Below are positions 29,833 through 38,436 of a stretch of 64,000 bases of DNA, in pieces. The position numbers were made by a program, and so were the translations under genes. Source of the DNA: Elusimicrobiota bacterium (GTDB lineage: Bacteria; Elusimicrobiota; Elusimicrobia; UBA1565; UBA9628); the NCBI GenBank assembly GCA_016212855.1, contig JACRDP010000014.1, positions 1-64,000 on the forward strand. The letters are read 5' to 3'. The stretch's first letter is position 1, and each line of letters opens with the position of its first letter. Under the pieces are notes generated by a model. The model saw only the letters and a list, made by a program, of their open reading frames with translations, ran no database searches and was not told where the DNA came from.

Positions 29833-31328
29833 TTTTTGAGGCTGTTTAAAGCGCTTCGGGCCGACTCGCGATCATCGAAGGCGATGGTCGCATCCTTCAA
29901 TATCTGATAGTCCTCGTGGCCCTTACCGGCAATGAGAACAACATCGCCGGGCTGGGCCATCGAGATCGCGATGGCAATTGCCTCGCCGCGATCAGGCACG
30001 ATTCTATAATTTTGGAAACCGGCCGCGCGCACACTCACTTCGATATCGTTCAGTATGGCCTGAGGGTCTTCGGAGCGCGGGTTATCGTTGGTAAATACTG
30101 CGTAATCTCCGCCGCCGCAGGCGGCAAGCCCCATCGGCCCGCGCTTGGTTTTGTCGCGGTCTCCGCCACACCCGATGACGGTAATAATCCGTTTATGTGA
30201 CAAGGACCGAAGTAGGCCTAAAATTGTTTCCAGCGCACTATCCGTATGGGCGTAATCCACAAAAACGTGAAAGTCTTGGCCGCAATCGATGGCCTCAAGC
30301 CGTCCCGGAACCGCGCGAAGCGCGGAAAGTCCGTTGAAAACCGTCTCAGGAGAAGTGCCCAGTCCAAGCATGGCGGCGCCAGCCGCCATGGCGTTAGCCA
30401 CGTTGTGCTTGCCCGGCAGCCGCACGTGGGCGTCGTACTTTTTGCCCCGGAAGGTTACCGAAAACTCCGTTCCGTTCAAATCCGCTTTGCGAATCGTCGC
30501 CCGTACATCGGTCGCCCCTTCCGTTAATCCGTACCGGATAATTTCGCATCCGACCGCATGCTTCACGAGCAGATGGGATTTGGGATCGTCATAATTCAGC
30601 GCCGCCACCTTCGGCCGCTTCTTATTGTCTGCCCGCGCCAGCAGATCGAACAGCCGCGCCTTCGCGTCGAAGTACGCCTCCGTCGTTTTATGAAAGTCTA
30701 AATGGTCGCGTGTCAGGTTCAAAAAAACCGCGGCATCGAAATCCACCGCTTCCACCCGCTTGAGCGCGAGCGCGTGCGATGAGACTTCCATGAGCGCGTG
30801 CGTCGCTCCCGCATCGCGAAATCGAGCCATCAGCCGCGTCAGCGACAACGAGATCGGCGTCGTATTGATCGACTTCTCGAGCCTTTTCCCGTCGAGCCGG
30901 TTCTCGATCGTCCCCGCCACCGCCGGTCTTCCCCCGGCCGCCGCGACGATCGCCTCGAGCATATATGTCGTCGTCGTCTTTCCGTTGGTGCCCGTCACGC
31001 CGACGACGGTCATCGCTCCGGACGGGTGCTTGAAGAAAATGTCGGACATGGCCGCCATCGCCTCGGCTATATCGGCGACTTGGACCCAGGTCCCTTTTAT
31101 CACCGCGGGCGGCGGCGGCGGCTCGAGTTCGCTGACGACCGCCACGGCGCCGTTCTCGAGGGCCTGCTTGAGATGCCGGTTGCCGTCGGTCTTGGCCCCT
31201 GGCATGGCGAAGAACAAGTCGCCGGCGAGGACCTCGCGGCTGTCGTGGCGCAGGCCGGAGACGGGAAGGTCGACGGGGCCCGCGACGCGCCGCGTCGCGG
31301 CCGCGCTCAGGAGCTCGGCGAGCGTCAT
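29829..31328 (-). CDS. murE: UDP-MurNAc-dipeptide:meso-DAP/Lys ligase MurE
   Basis: VVGVTGTNGKTTTTYMLEAIV, VDYAHTDSALE, TNDNPRSEDPQAILNDI, IAGKGHEDYQI. Confidence 0.95.
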   Translation of the reverse strand: MTLAELLSAAATRRVAGPVDLPVSGLRHDSREVLAGDLFFAMPGAKTDGNRHLKQALENGAVAVVSELEPPPPPAVIKGTWVQVADIAEAMAAMSDIFFKHPSGAMTVVGVTGTNGKTTTTYMLEAIVAAAGGRPAVAGTIENRLDGKRLEKSINTTPISLSLTRLMARFRDAGATHALMEVSSHALALKRVEAVDFDAAVFLNLTRDHLDFHKTTEAYFDAKARLFDLLARADNKKRPKVAALNYDDPKSHLLVKHAVGCEIIRYGLTEGATDVRATIRKADLNGTEFSVTFRGKKYDAHVRLPGKHNVANAMAAGAAMLGLGTSPETVFNGLSALRAVPGRLEAIDCGQDFHVFVDYAHTDSALETILGLLRSLSHKRIITVIGCGGDRDKTKRGPMGLAACGGGDYAVFTNDNPRSEDPQAILNDIEVSVRAAGFQNYRIVPDRGEAIAIAISMAQPGDVVLIAGKGHEDYQILKDATIAFDDRESARSALNSLKK

Positions 31329-31334
31329 GGGAAT

Positions 31335-32978
31335 CTAGCGCCGGGCCGTCGCCAGCGCGGTGTCGGCCGGACGGTCGGGCGGCAGTCCCTCGAGCGCCAG
31401 CAGGCGGCTGCCCAGGCGGGCGAAGATGGGCGCGGCGACGAGGCCGCCGTAATAGGCGCCCTTCGGCTCGTGGAGGACCACGAGGATGGTCCAGCGCGGC
31501 GCGGAGGCGGGCAGGAAGCCGGCGAAGGACGCGGTGTAGGCGGTCGTCGAGTATTTGCGTGTCAGCGGATCGATCTTGCGCGCGGTGCCGGTCTTGCCCG
31601 CCGCCCGGTATCCTGGAATGCGGGCGCTGCCGGCGGTGCCGCGATCGACCACGCCCTCGAGCATGCGAGCGATCTCATGCACCGCGCGCTCCGAGGCCAC
31701 GCGGCGCACCTTCACCGGAGGCTTGCCGTCGGCGATCAGCTTCGGCTCCCAGAGCGTGCCGCCGTTGGCGATGGCGGAATAAGCGCCCAGCACCTGCAAG
31801 GGGCTGACGGCCAGGCCGTAGCCGTACGCCGAGGCCGCCAGGCCGACCTTGGTGAGATCCGACAGGGGCTTGAGTTCGCCCGCGCTCTCGCCGGGCAGCG
31901 GCGCGCCGGTGCGGGCGCCGAAGCCGAACGCGCGCGCTAGACGGTAGAAGCGCGCGGCTCCGACCCGGTCCGCCACCTTGGCGATGCCGATGTTGGACGA
32001 CTTTTCCAGGATCTGCGCCAACGTCATGTCCCCCTCGGGCTCGTGGTCCGTGATGGTTACCCCGGGGGTGATCTGATACTTACCCTGCTCGCCGTTGAAA
32101 GTCTCCTCCGGGCGCACCAGGCGGTCGTCGACGGCCGCCAGGGCCGTCACGACCTTGAAAGTCGAGCCGGGCTCGAAGGCGTCCTGGACCAGCGGGTTTC
32201 TCAGGGAATTCGGCGGCCAGGCGGCCATGGCGAGGATCTCCCCGTTGCGGGGATCCTGGATCGCGATGCTGCCCTCTTTGAACATGCCCTTATCGCCGCC
32301 TTCGCGCAGGGACTCTTCGGCGAGGTACTGCGCGGTGCGGTCGAGCGTGAGCTTCAGCGGCGCGGGTTCGTCGCCGGCGTCGCTCACGTTCTTGTAGATC
32401 GTGCGGCCCTGGCCGTCTCGAATCACGTCGAGCCGGCGCGCGCGGCCGCTCAGGCGCTTGTCCTGAGACAACTCGAGCCCCGCGAGGCCTCGGCCCTCTG
32501 CGCCCACGAGCCCGAGCACGCTGCGGGCGAGATCTCCGTTGGGGTACACGCGCTCCGAGGTGGGCACGAGGCCCAAGCCCTCGACGCGGGCCTCGCTGAG
32601 CTTCTGGAAGGTCTCCTGCGGAATCCGGGTCTGAATCCAGGCGAAGCGCTTCGCGGCCCGGGTCTTGCCCGCGATCTCGGATGCGGGCATGCCAAGCAGC
32701 GGCGCCAGCCGAGCCCCGAAGGCGGCCGGATCCTTGACCATCGCCTTGTCGACGAAGCAGGACCACGACGGAATCGAGCGCGCCAGCACCCGGTCCTTAC
32801 GGTCCAGCAGATCGGCGCGCGGCGCGGCTTCTTGGGCCGTGCGGCTGAACTCACCCGATGCGCGCGTGGACAGGTTGTCGTGGCGCAGGACCTGGAGATA
32901 GGCGAGCCGCGCGCCGAGCGGGAGCAGCGGCGCCACCGACAGGGAGGCGGCGACCGTCAGGCGCAGTCCGAGGTCCAT
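31335..32978 (-). CDS. ftsI: Penicillin-binding protein (FtsI/PBP3-type transpeptidase)
   Basis: AFEPGSTFKVVTALAAV (SxxK), EKSSNIG (SxN), AAGKTGTARK (KTG). Confidence 0.92.
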   Translation of the reverse strand: MDLGLRLTVAASLSVAPLLPLGARLAYLQVLRHDNLSTRASGEFSRTAQEAAPRADLLDRKDRVLARSIPSWSCFVDKAMVKDPAAFGARLAPLLGMPASEIAGKTRAAKRFAWIQTRIPQETFQKLSEARVEGLGLVPTSERVYPNGDLARSVLGLVGAEGRGLAGLELSQDKRLSGRARRLDVIRDGQGRTIYKNVSDAGDEPAPLKLTLDRTAQYLAEESLREGGDKGMFKEGSIAIQDPRNGEILAMAAWPPNSLRNPLVQDAFEPGSTFKVVTALAAVDDRLVRPEETFNGEQGKYQITPGVTITDHEPEGDMTLAQILEKSSNIGIAKVADRVGAARFYRLARAFGFGARTGAPLPGESAGELKPLSDLTKVGLAASAYGYGLAVSPLQVLGAYSAIANGGTLWEPKLIADGKPPVKVRRVASERAVHEIARMLEGVVDRGTAGSARIPGYRAAGKTGTARKIDPLTRKYSTTAYTASFAGFLPASAPRWTILVVLHEPKGAYYGGLVAAPIFARLGSRLLALEGLPPDRPADTALATARR

Positions 32979-32992
32979 GACGGGGCTCTCTC

Positions 32993-33346
32993 TCAGCTGC
33001 GCGCGGGCCCGACGAGAGGCAGTCGCGCCCAGAGTCTCGGCAACAGGCCGAGCTTGCCGTCCGAGAGGCCCGACAGCGAGCGCAGCGAATCGGGAGTGAC
33101 GGGAATCATGCCGAGCTTGGAGGTCGCGCGCGCGGCGAGGGCCGCGGGCGCCATGGTCTCATCGACGCGAAGGCGGAGATCGGCGACGCGGCTGCGGATC
33201 GCGCGCGCCTGGCGGCGGGTGGATTCGACCTCGTAGCCGATACGGGTCGCCTGAACGTGCTGCCAGCACAGGAATAAGAGCAACGCGCCCAAACCCGCGA
33301 ACTTCGCGGCCCGTCTTGGATCGAATCCCATGAGCGCGTCCATCAT
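32993..33346 (-). CDS. FtsL-like cell division protein
   Basis: Position between rsmH and ftsI; one N-terminal TM followed by a coiled-coil-like region. Confidence 0.6.
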   Translation of the reverse strand: MMDALMGFDPRRAAKFAGLGALLLFLCWQHVQATRIGYEVESTRRQARAIRSRVADLRLRVDETMAPAALAARATSKLGMIPVTPDSLRSLSGLSDGKLGLLPRLWARLPLVGPARS

Positions 33347-33368
33347 ACCATGTTCCTTTGAGAGATGA

Positions 33369-33622
33369 GGGGCGGGCGTCCCCGCCGAGAGGGACGCCCG
33401 CCCTGATTAGTCGGCGGCCCGCCCCCCGCCGAGAAGGGTGAGCCGCCTAAATCGGCCGGACCCCCCCGCCGAGAAGGGGACCGGCTTTAACGGCGGGCGG
33501 GTGGTGAGGCCGGTATCCACCCGCCCAAATCAAACTGTCAGATCTGGTGGGGCGGCCCTTCCCCGCCGAGAGAGAGAGCCGCCCCGAATCGATGGCGAGC
33601 GCCCCGCCGAGAGGGCGCCCGC
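33369..33622. repeat. Array of six stem-loops, five with conserved loop CGCCGAGA (TCTCGGCG on minus)
   Basis: Hairpins at 33369-33402 (13-bp perfect stem), 33412-33446, 33454-33484, 33494-33525 (10-bp stem, divergent loop), 33548-33584 and 33593-33622. Confidence 0.85.
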
Positions 33623-33632
33623 CAAATTGTTT

Positions 33633-33821
33633 TTACCGGCTTGAGCCTCGACCCTTCAGGAAAACGCGACGCCACACATAGCCGGGGGAGTTGACCTTGC
33701 CCACGGGCGAGACCGCGACGGTCTGCCTGCGGTCGAGGAGAAAAGACACCGTGGTGTCCAGTTTCGTCAGGGCCGCCATCGCCACCGTCGATCCGCTCAG
33801 GAACGAAGTATTCTTCATCAT
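33633..33821 (-). CDS. Small hypothetical ORF between rsmH and the hairpin array
   Basis: MMKNTSFLSGSTVAMAALTKLDTTVSFLLDRRQTVAVSPVGKVNSPGYVWRRVFLKGRGSSR; co-oriented and starts 10 nt after the rsmH stop. Confidence 0.4.
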   Translation of the reverse strand: MMKNTSFLSGSTVAMAALTKLDTTVSFLLDRRQTVAVSPVGKVNSPGYVWRRVFLKGRGSSR

Positions 33822-33831
33822 CGTTTTCCCC

Positions 33832-34740
33832 CTATCGCTTCTTCTCGATCACCCGCAGTTTGGCGCTGCGGGAGCGGGGGTTGCGCGCGATCTCATCGTC
33901 GGTCGGGGCGATCGCCGACTTCGCCTCGCCTTTGCCGAGATATACGCACGACCCCTGCGCGACAAACGAAGCGAAAACGTTCTTGACGATGCGGTCCTCG
34001 AGCGAGTGGAAGGTGATCACGCAGACCCGACCGCCGGCCTTGATGAACGGAATGACGGTCTCGATTCCGCGCGTGAGGGCTTCCAGCTCCTGATTGACCG
34101 CGATGCGCAGAGCCTGGAAGGTCCGCGTCGCGGGGTGATGCCCCGTGCGCGGAACCACGGACTCGACGCAGTCGGCCAGCTCCAAAGTGGTTGAGAAAGG
34201 CTTCGCCTTTCTCGTGGCGACGATGGCGCGGGCGATCTTCTCCGCCTCCGGCTCCTCGCCGAACTCCGTCAGGAGCATCGCGATCTGCTCGGCGGGCCAG
34301 CGGTTGACGATCTGCTCGGCCGTCAGCCCCGAGTCGGGCCCGAGGCGCATGTCGAGCGGCCCCTCGCGAAGAAAGGAGAAGCCGCGCGCGGGCTTGTCGA
34401 GCTGCAGCGAGGACACGCCGAGGTCGAACATCGCGCCGGAGAGCGGGAAGAAGCCCTCTTTCTCCAAAACGGCGCCCAGGGAACGGAAGTTCGAGCGGAC
34501 CGAGTGGAATCTTCCACTGTGGGCTGCGAGCCGGTGGCCGGCTTCAGTCAGCGCCTCCGGATCCGCGTCGAGACCCAATACCTTTCCCTGGGCCGAAAGC
34601 ATTTTGAGGAGAGACTCGGAGTGGCCGCCGAGGCCGAGGGTGGCGTCGAGGTACAGCCCACCCTTGTCCGTGACGAGCCGTTCCAGCGTTTCCGCTAGAA
34701 GGACCGGCTCGTGCGTGTAACGGCGCTCTTCCAAGATCAT
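33832..34740 (-). CDS. rsmH: 16S rRNA (cytosine(1402)-N4)-methyltransferase RsmH (MraW)
   Basis: YTHEPVLLAETLERLV, YLDATLGLGGHSESLL, GAMFDLGVSSLQLDKPARGFSF. Start at 34740 overlaps the mraZ stop. Confidence 0.96.
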   Translation of the reverse strand: MILEERRYTHEPVLLAETLERLVTDKGGLYLDATLGLGGHSESLLKMLSAQGKVLGLDADPEALTEAGHRLAAHSGRFHSVRSNFRSLGAVLEKEGFFPLSGAMFDLGVSSLQLDKPARGFSFLREGPLDMRLGPDSGLTAEQIVNRWPAEQIAMLLTEFGEEPEAEKIARAIVATRKAKPFSTTLELADCVESVVPRTGHHPATRTFQALRIAVNQELEALTRGIETVIPFIKAGGRVCVITFHSLEDRIVKNVFASFVAQGSCVYLGKGEAKSAIAPTDDEIARNPRSRSAKLRVIEKKR

Positions 34741-35186
34741 ATCTCCAGGCTCTTCCCGATCTTCTTGTACGCCGGCGCGATCGTCTTCTTCTCGTACGCC
34801 GACCAGCGTTTCGAATCCCAAATTTCGGCGCGGTTTCCCGCTCCCTGCACCAGCACGTCAAATCGAAGGCCCGCGTGCTCCTTCAGGTACTGCGGCACCA
34901 GGATGCGGCCTTGCGCGTCCGGCTCGACCTCGACCGCCTCGGAGAAGAACTTGCGTTTGAACGCCCGCTCCTGCTCCTTGTCCGGCATCGAGAACATCTT
35001 CAGATCGTCGGCGAGCATCTTCTCCCACTGCGCCGGCAAGAAGAGGTACAGGCAACCGTCCATCCCGCTCGTCAGATAAAAGCTGCGTCCCTTCTCCTGC
35101 GCCAGAACCTCGCGGTAGTTCGGTGGAATCGCGAGCCGGTTTTTCGGGTCGAGCGAGTAATCGTAACGACCGATCAGGAGGGCCAT
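34737..35186 (-). CDS. mraZ: Division/cell wall cluster transcriptional regulator MraZ
   Basis: MALLIGRYDYSLDPKNRLAIPPNYREVL; first gene of the dcw cluster. Confidence 0.94.
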   Translation of the reverse strand: MALLIGRYDYSLDPKNRLAIPPNYREVLAQEKGRSFYLTSGMDGCLYLFLPAQWEKMLADDLKMFSMPDKEQERAFKRKFFSEAVEVEPDAQGRILVPQYLKEHAGLRFDVLVQGAGNRAEIWDSKRWSAYEKKTIAPAYKKIGKSLEI

Positions 35187-35374
35187 ATTTCCCCACCCTC
35201 GCCCACTCGGTTGTTATTTCTCACCACTTTTCCCCACCGGGATCAGGAGTATAGAGGACTGATGTGTTTCTGTCAATAGCTGTTTTTCGGAGAAAACATT
35301 CTCCGTCGAGAAACGGGCTAAAAAATCCCCCGTTTCGCGCGGGCGTCTTATTGATTCCGCGCGATCAGGCCGCG

Positions 35375-36037
35375 CTAATTTATCCGCGTCTTCACGGTGA
35401 GGCCGTACTCACGCAGCTTCGCGGCGATGTCGGGCTCGACGCCGTCTTTCGGCGAGAACTTCGCGGCGCGCACGAAATCAGCCTTCGCCTTGTCGCGCTT
35501 GCCGAGCGTTTCGTAGGCGAGCCCGCGGTGATGATACGCCGCGTAGTACTTCGCCTGACGCTTCAGTCCCTTGGCGTACGCCTTCACGGCCTCGGCGTCG
35601 CGGCCCGCTTCGTGCAAGGTCCGGCCCGTGTGATAGTAGACGGCCATCCCCGGGCCGGAGCCGGGTCCATCTTCGTCGCGCGTTTCAGCCTGCTTAAGCG
35701 CGGCGAGCGCCTCTTCATAGCGCTTCTGGTCGCGACGGAATATGCCGAGCATGATGTAGGTCCACGCATTGCGTGACTTGTCGAGGGAGATCGCTTCGAG
35801 CTGGTCAGCGACGGCTCGGTCGAACTGCCTCTCGCCCTGGTAGGCCTGAGCGCGGACCTGCAGCAGGGAGACGCGCCCGGCCGGTGTCAGCTCTCCGCTC
35901 AGGCAGGAGTTGAGGCGAATCACGGCGGCGGGATATTCTTTGCGCTGGAGCGCTTCATTGCCGGCGGCGCACTCATCGGCGCTGGCGGAGGACGCGGCGG
36001 CGAGCAGAATGGCGATGATCGCCGAGCGGCTCGTCAT
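35375..36037 (-). CDS. Secreted TPR protein
   Basis: Signal peptide; GNEALQRKEYPAAVIRLNSCL, TYIMLGIFRRDQKRYEEALAALKQAE, AYHHRGLAYETLGKRDKAKADFVRA. Confidence 0.75.
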   Translation of the reverse strand: MTSRSAIIAILLAAASSASADECAAGNEALQRKEYPAAVIRLNSCLSGELTPAGRVSLLQVRAQAYQGERQFDRAVADQLEAISLDKSRNAWTYIMLGIFRRDQKRYEEALAALKQAETRDEDGPGSGPGMAVYYHTGRTLHEAGRDAEAVKAYAKGLKRQAKYYAAYHHRGLAYETLGKRDKAKADFVRAAKFSPKDGVEPDIAAKLREYGLTVKTRIN

Positions 36038-37212
36038 TGCCCCCCCAGCTTTGCCATTGAAGCGCGCGAGAGCTCATAGCGCCAGGCGTGTTCAAGGGCG
36101 ACCATGCGGGTGTAAGGCGCGCCGTACGCTCTGTAGAGAGCTTCGGGTGCAGGCCGACCGTCACGCAGGTGAGCGGAGAACTTATAGAAGGACGAACGGT
36201 ATTGAGTGCGGATCAGAAAGCGGACGAGGCTGTAGGACTGCGCGTACCAGAGGCGGACCTTCGCGTCGGGCCAGCCCGCGGTGGACGTGACTCCGGTCAG
36301 TTTCTCGATGGGATAGCCTTCCCCCGCTTCGAGCTTCTCCAGATTCTCTCTCAGCCAGTTCGGCGCGGCGAGGCCGCGCTCGACCTGCACGAGGGTCGCC
36401 ATGCCTTCGGAGAGCCACAGCGGATCGGTCGTGCCGTCCAAAAAGAATCCGTCGAAGTAGATATGAGTGAGCTCGTGCGCGACGATGCCGGGCAGCTCCT
36501 CGCTTTCGTAGACGTAGAGCTTGCGCTTGCCGACCGAGCTGGCGCCGCCCGACCAGACCGGGCGGCCGGTGACGCGGCGGTAGGTATCCTGGTTCTTGAA
36601 CAGGAAGATCAGCGTGCGTTCGCTGCTCGCCCACGGAGAGAAGGGCGCCAAGTCGAGCATGAGGTTCGAGTGCAGGTTCTCGATGAGTTCGATGAAGCGG
36701 TCGGAGGCCGGATACTGCTCGGAGAATACGGTGAAGTGGCGCGAATCGCGGCGCACGAAGCCGGCGGGCGTGGGCATGTCGCCCGAGTCGGTGCGGTCCT
36801 CGCGCGAGCGCGTCGGACGGGCGCGGGACGGCGGTGGAGCCGGCGGCGCGACGGGCGCGGTCTCGGGGTTGTTCGGCCGGCGGTCGTCGGGCGCCGTGCC
36901 GACGTAGTCTCCCGACGGGATCACGTTGGGCGCGGAATCCGGGGCGGGAGTCACCGGCGGGGCCGGCGGCGGGACGACGGGCACGGGCGACGGCGCGTAG
37001 GAGGCGACGTCCTGGGGCGGCGCGGCCGGCGGCGGCGAATCGTACGACGAGGGAAGGGGCGCCGGCGCCGTGGGCACGGCGGCGTACGGGGCGATGTGCT
37101 TCATCTTCGACGCGTCCTTTTCCTCTTCGCCCAAGTACTGATAGACCATCACGCCCCAAAGGCTGATGACCACGAGCCAGATCAGTACGCGGAGGCGTAA
37201 AAGGACGTCCAC
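36034..37212 (-). CDS. Peptidase MA-like (gluzincin) membrane-anchored protein with Pro-rich linker
   Basis: N-terminal TM, Pro/Ala-rich segment, then ELPGIVAHELTHIYFDGFF...PLWLSEGMATLVQ (HExxH...E). Confidence 0.75.
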   Translation of the reverse strand: MDVLLRLRVLIWLVVISLWGVMVYQYLGEEEKDASKMKHIAPYAAVPTAPAPLPSSYDSPPPAAPPQDVASYAPSPVPVVPPPAPPVTPAPDSAPNVIPSGDYVGTAPDDRRPNNPETAPVAPPAPPPSRARPTRSREDRTDSGDMPTPAGFVRRDSRHFTVFSEQYPASDRFIELIENLHSNLMLDLAPFSPWASSERTLIFLFKNQDTYRRVTGRPVWSGGASSVGKRKLYVYESEELPGIVAHELTHIYFDGFFLDGTTDPLWLSEGMATLVQVERGLAAPNWLRENLEKLEAGEGYPIEKLTGVTSTAGWPDAKVRLWYAQSYSLVRFLIRTQYRSSFYKFSAHLRDGRPAPEALYRAYGAPYTRMVALEHAWRYELSRASMAKLGGQ

Positions 37213-37257
37213 AGGGTTAGTTTAGCCCCTCCGCACGAGTTTGACCACCCTGGGACC

Positions 37258-37758
37258 CTAGCCCAGATTGTGGTCGCGCATGCGCAGGGCCGTTTGGGCC
37301 AAGCTGTGCACGAACAGGGCGAAGATGACGATGAACACGGCGTGGGAGAGAACCATGCCGAGCGCCGGACCTTCGAGCGGCTGACGCCAGCGGATGATGC
37401 CGATCATCGAGCCGGCGGCGGCGATCGAGCAAAGGATGGTCTCGAGCCGGGAGGTCGTGAGCGCGGCCGCCGTCGGCGCGAGCACGAACAGCAGCCACAT
37501 CGGGCCCCAGTAGGGGTAGAGCAGGTAAAACAGCGGAATGGCCCAAACGAGGTTGAGCCATACCTGCATCTGGCGGAAGCGCCCCGCCCAGCCGACCCAG
37601 CGGTACTGGTTCTTGCCGATCCACCAGTTGGCGAACACGTCGGCGACGAGAATGCCGAGCGAGATCTTCGTGATGTGGCTCTCGGCCTCTCCGAACTGAA
37701 CGGCGAGAAGGATGAGCACCAGCGCGAACGGCGTGAAGTAGCGGCTGAGCATCTGCAT
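37258..37758 (-). CDS. Integral membrane protein, hypothetical
   Basis: Multiple hydrophobic segments; directly upstream of unrelated downstream genes, downstream of rsmG. Confidence 0.6.
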   Translation of the reverse strand: MQMLSRYFTPFALVLILLAVQFGEAESHITKISLGILVADVFANWWIGKNQYRWVGWAGRFRQMQVWLNLVWAIPLFYLLYPYWGPMWLLFVLAPTAAALTTSRLETILCSIAAAGSMIGIIRWRQPLEGPALGMVLSHAVFIVIFALFVHSLAQTALRMRDHNLG

Positions 37759-37761
37759 CGG

Positions 37762-38436
37762 TCAATCCTCCCTGCGCGCGAAGAGCACCAGGCGCCGGTC
37801 GCGCGCTTCACCCGGACGGCGATAAGGGCAAGACTTTAGCACTGTGGCCCCTGTCCCGGCCAGAGACTTCGCGAGCGCGGGCTCGGCCGGATCGGGCTCG
37901 TCCGATTGAAACGCGGCGAACAGCCCTTTCGGTCCGAGCAGGGGCCAGGCGAGGCGCACGGCCTCGGGCAGTTCGGCGAGCGCGCGTTCGATTACGCAGT
38001 CCTGATCGCGTTCGTAGGCCGTGAGCGCCGCGCCCGAGCCGGCGCGGCGATTGAGCACGCGCAGCCCCTTGAGCCCGGTGCGCGTCGCGGCCGCGTTGAG
38101 GAAGCGGTACTTGCGCTCGACGGATTCCATGAGCGTGACCTCGGCCTCGGGCCAGACGAGCTTGAGGACGATGCCGATGAAGCCCGCGCCGGAGCCGAGA
38201 TCGAGTATGCGCGGGGCTTTGGGAAGGAGAGTTCTCAGGATCGACGCCGCGAAAATTCCGTCCGAGGCGTGCTTGAGCACGAGGTCGTCCCAGCCCGCGT
38301 CGGCGGTGAGGTTCACGTCCTCATTCTTTTCCCGTACGAAGGCGAGATAGGCGGAGATCTTCTCGAGCGCGGCGGGGCCTACCGGCTCGCCCCATGCCGC
38401 GGCGGCGCGGGAGAGGCTCTCGAGCGCCGTGCTCAT
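37762..38436 (-). CDS. rsmG: 16S rRNA (guanine(527)-N7)-methyltransferase RsmG
   Basis: NLTADAGWDDLVLKHASDGI, ILDLGSGAGFIGIVLKLVWPEAEVTLMESVERKYRFL; adjacent to mnmG. Confidence 0.92.
   Translation of the reverse strand: MSTALESLSRAAAAWGEPVGPAALEKISAYLAFVREKNEDVNLTADAGWDDLVLKHASDGIFAASILRTLLPKAPRILDLGSGAGFIGIVLKLVWPEAEVTLMESVERKYRFLNAAATRTGLKGLRVLNRRAGSGAALTAYERDQDCVIERALAELPEAVRLAWPLLGPKGLFAAFQSDEPDPAEPALAKSLAGTGATVLKSCPYRRPGEARDRRLVLFARRED

Noticed and set aside
33369-33622. CRISPR array
   Set aside because: Repeat units are palindromic hairpins with variable stems and only 8-12 nt conserved; no uniform repeats or spacers and no cas genes.
36800-37080. Possible repeat element (GC-rich CCGGCGGC tracts)
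   Set aside because: Explained by a Pro/Ala-rich linker in the peptidase MA-like protein.
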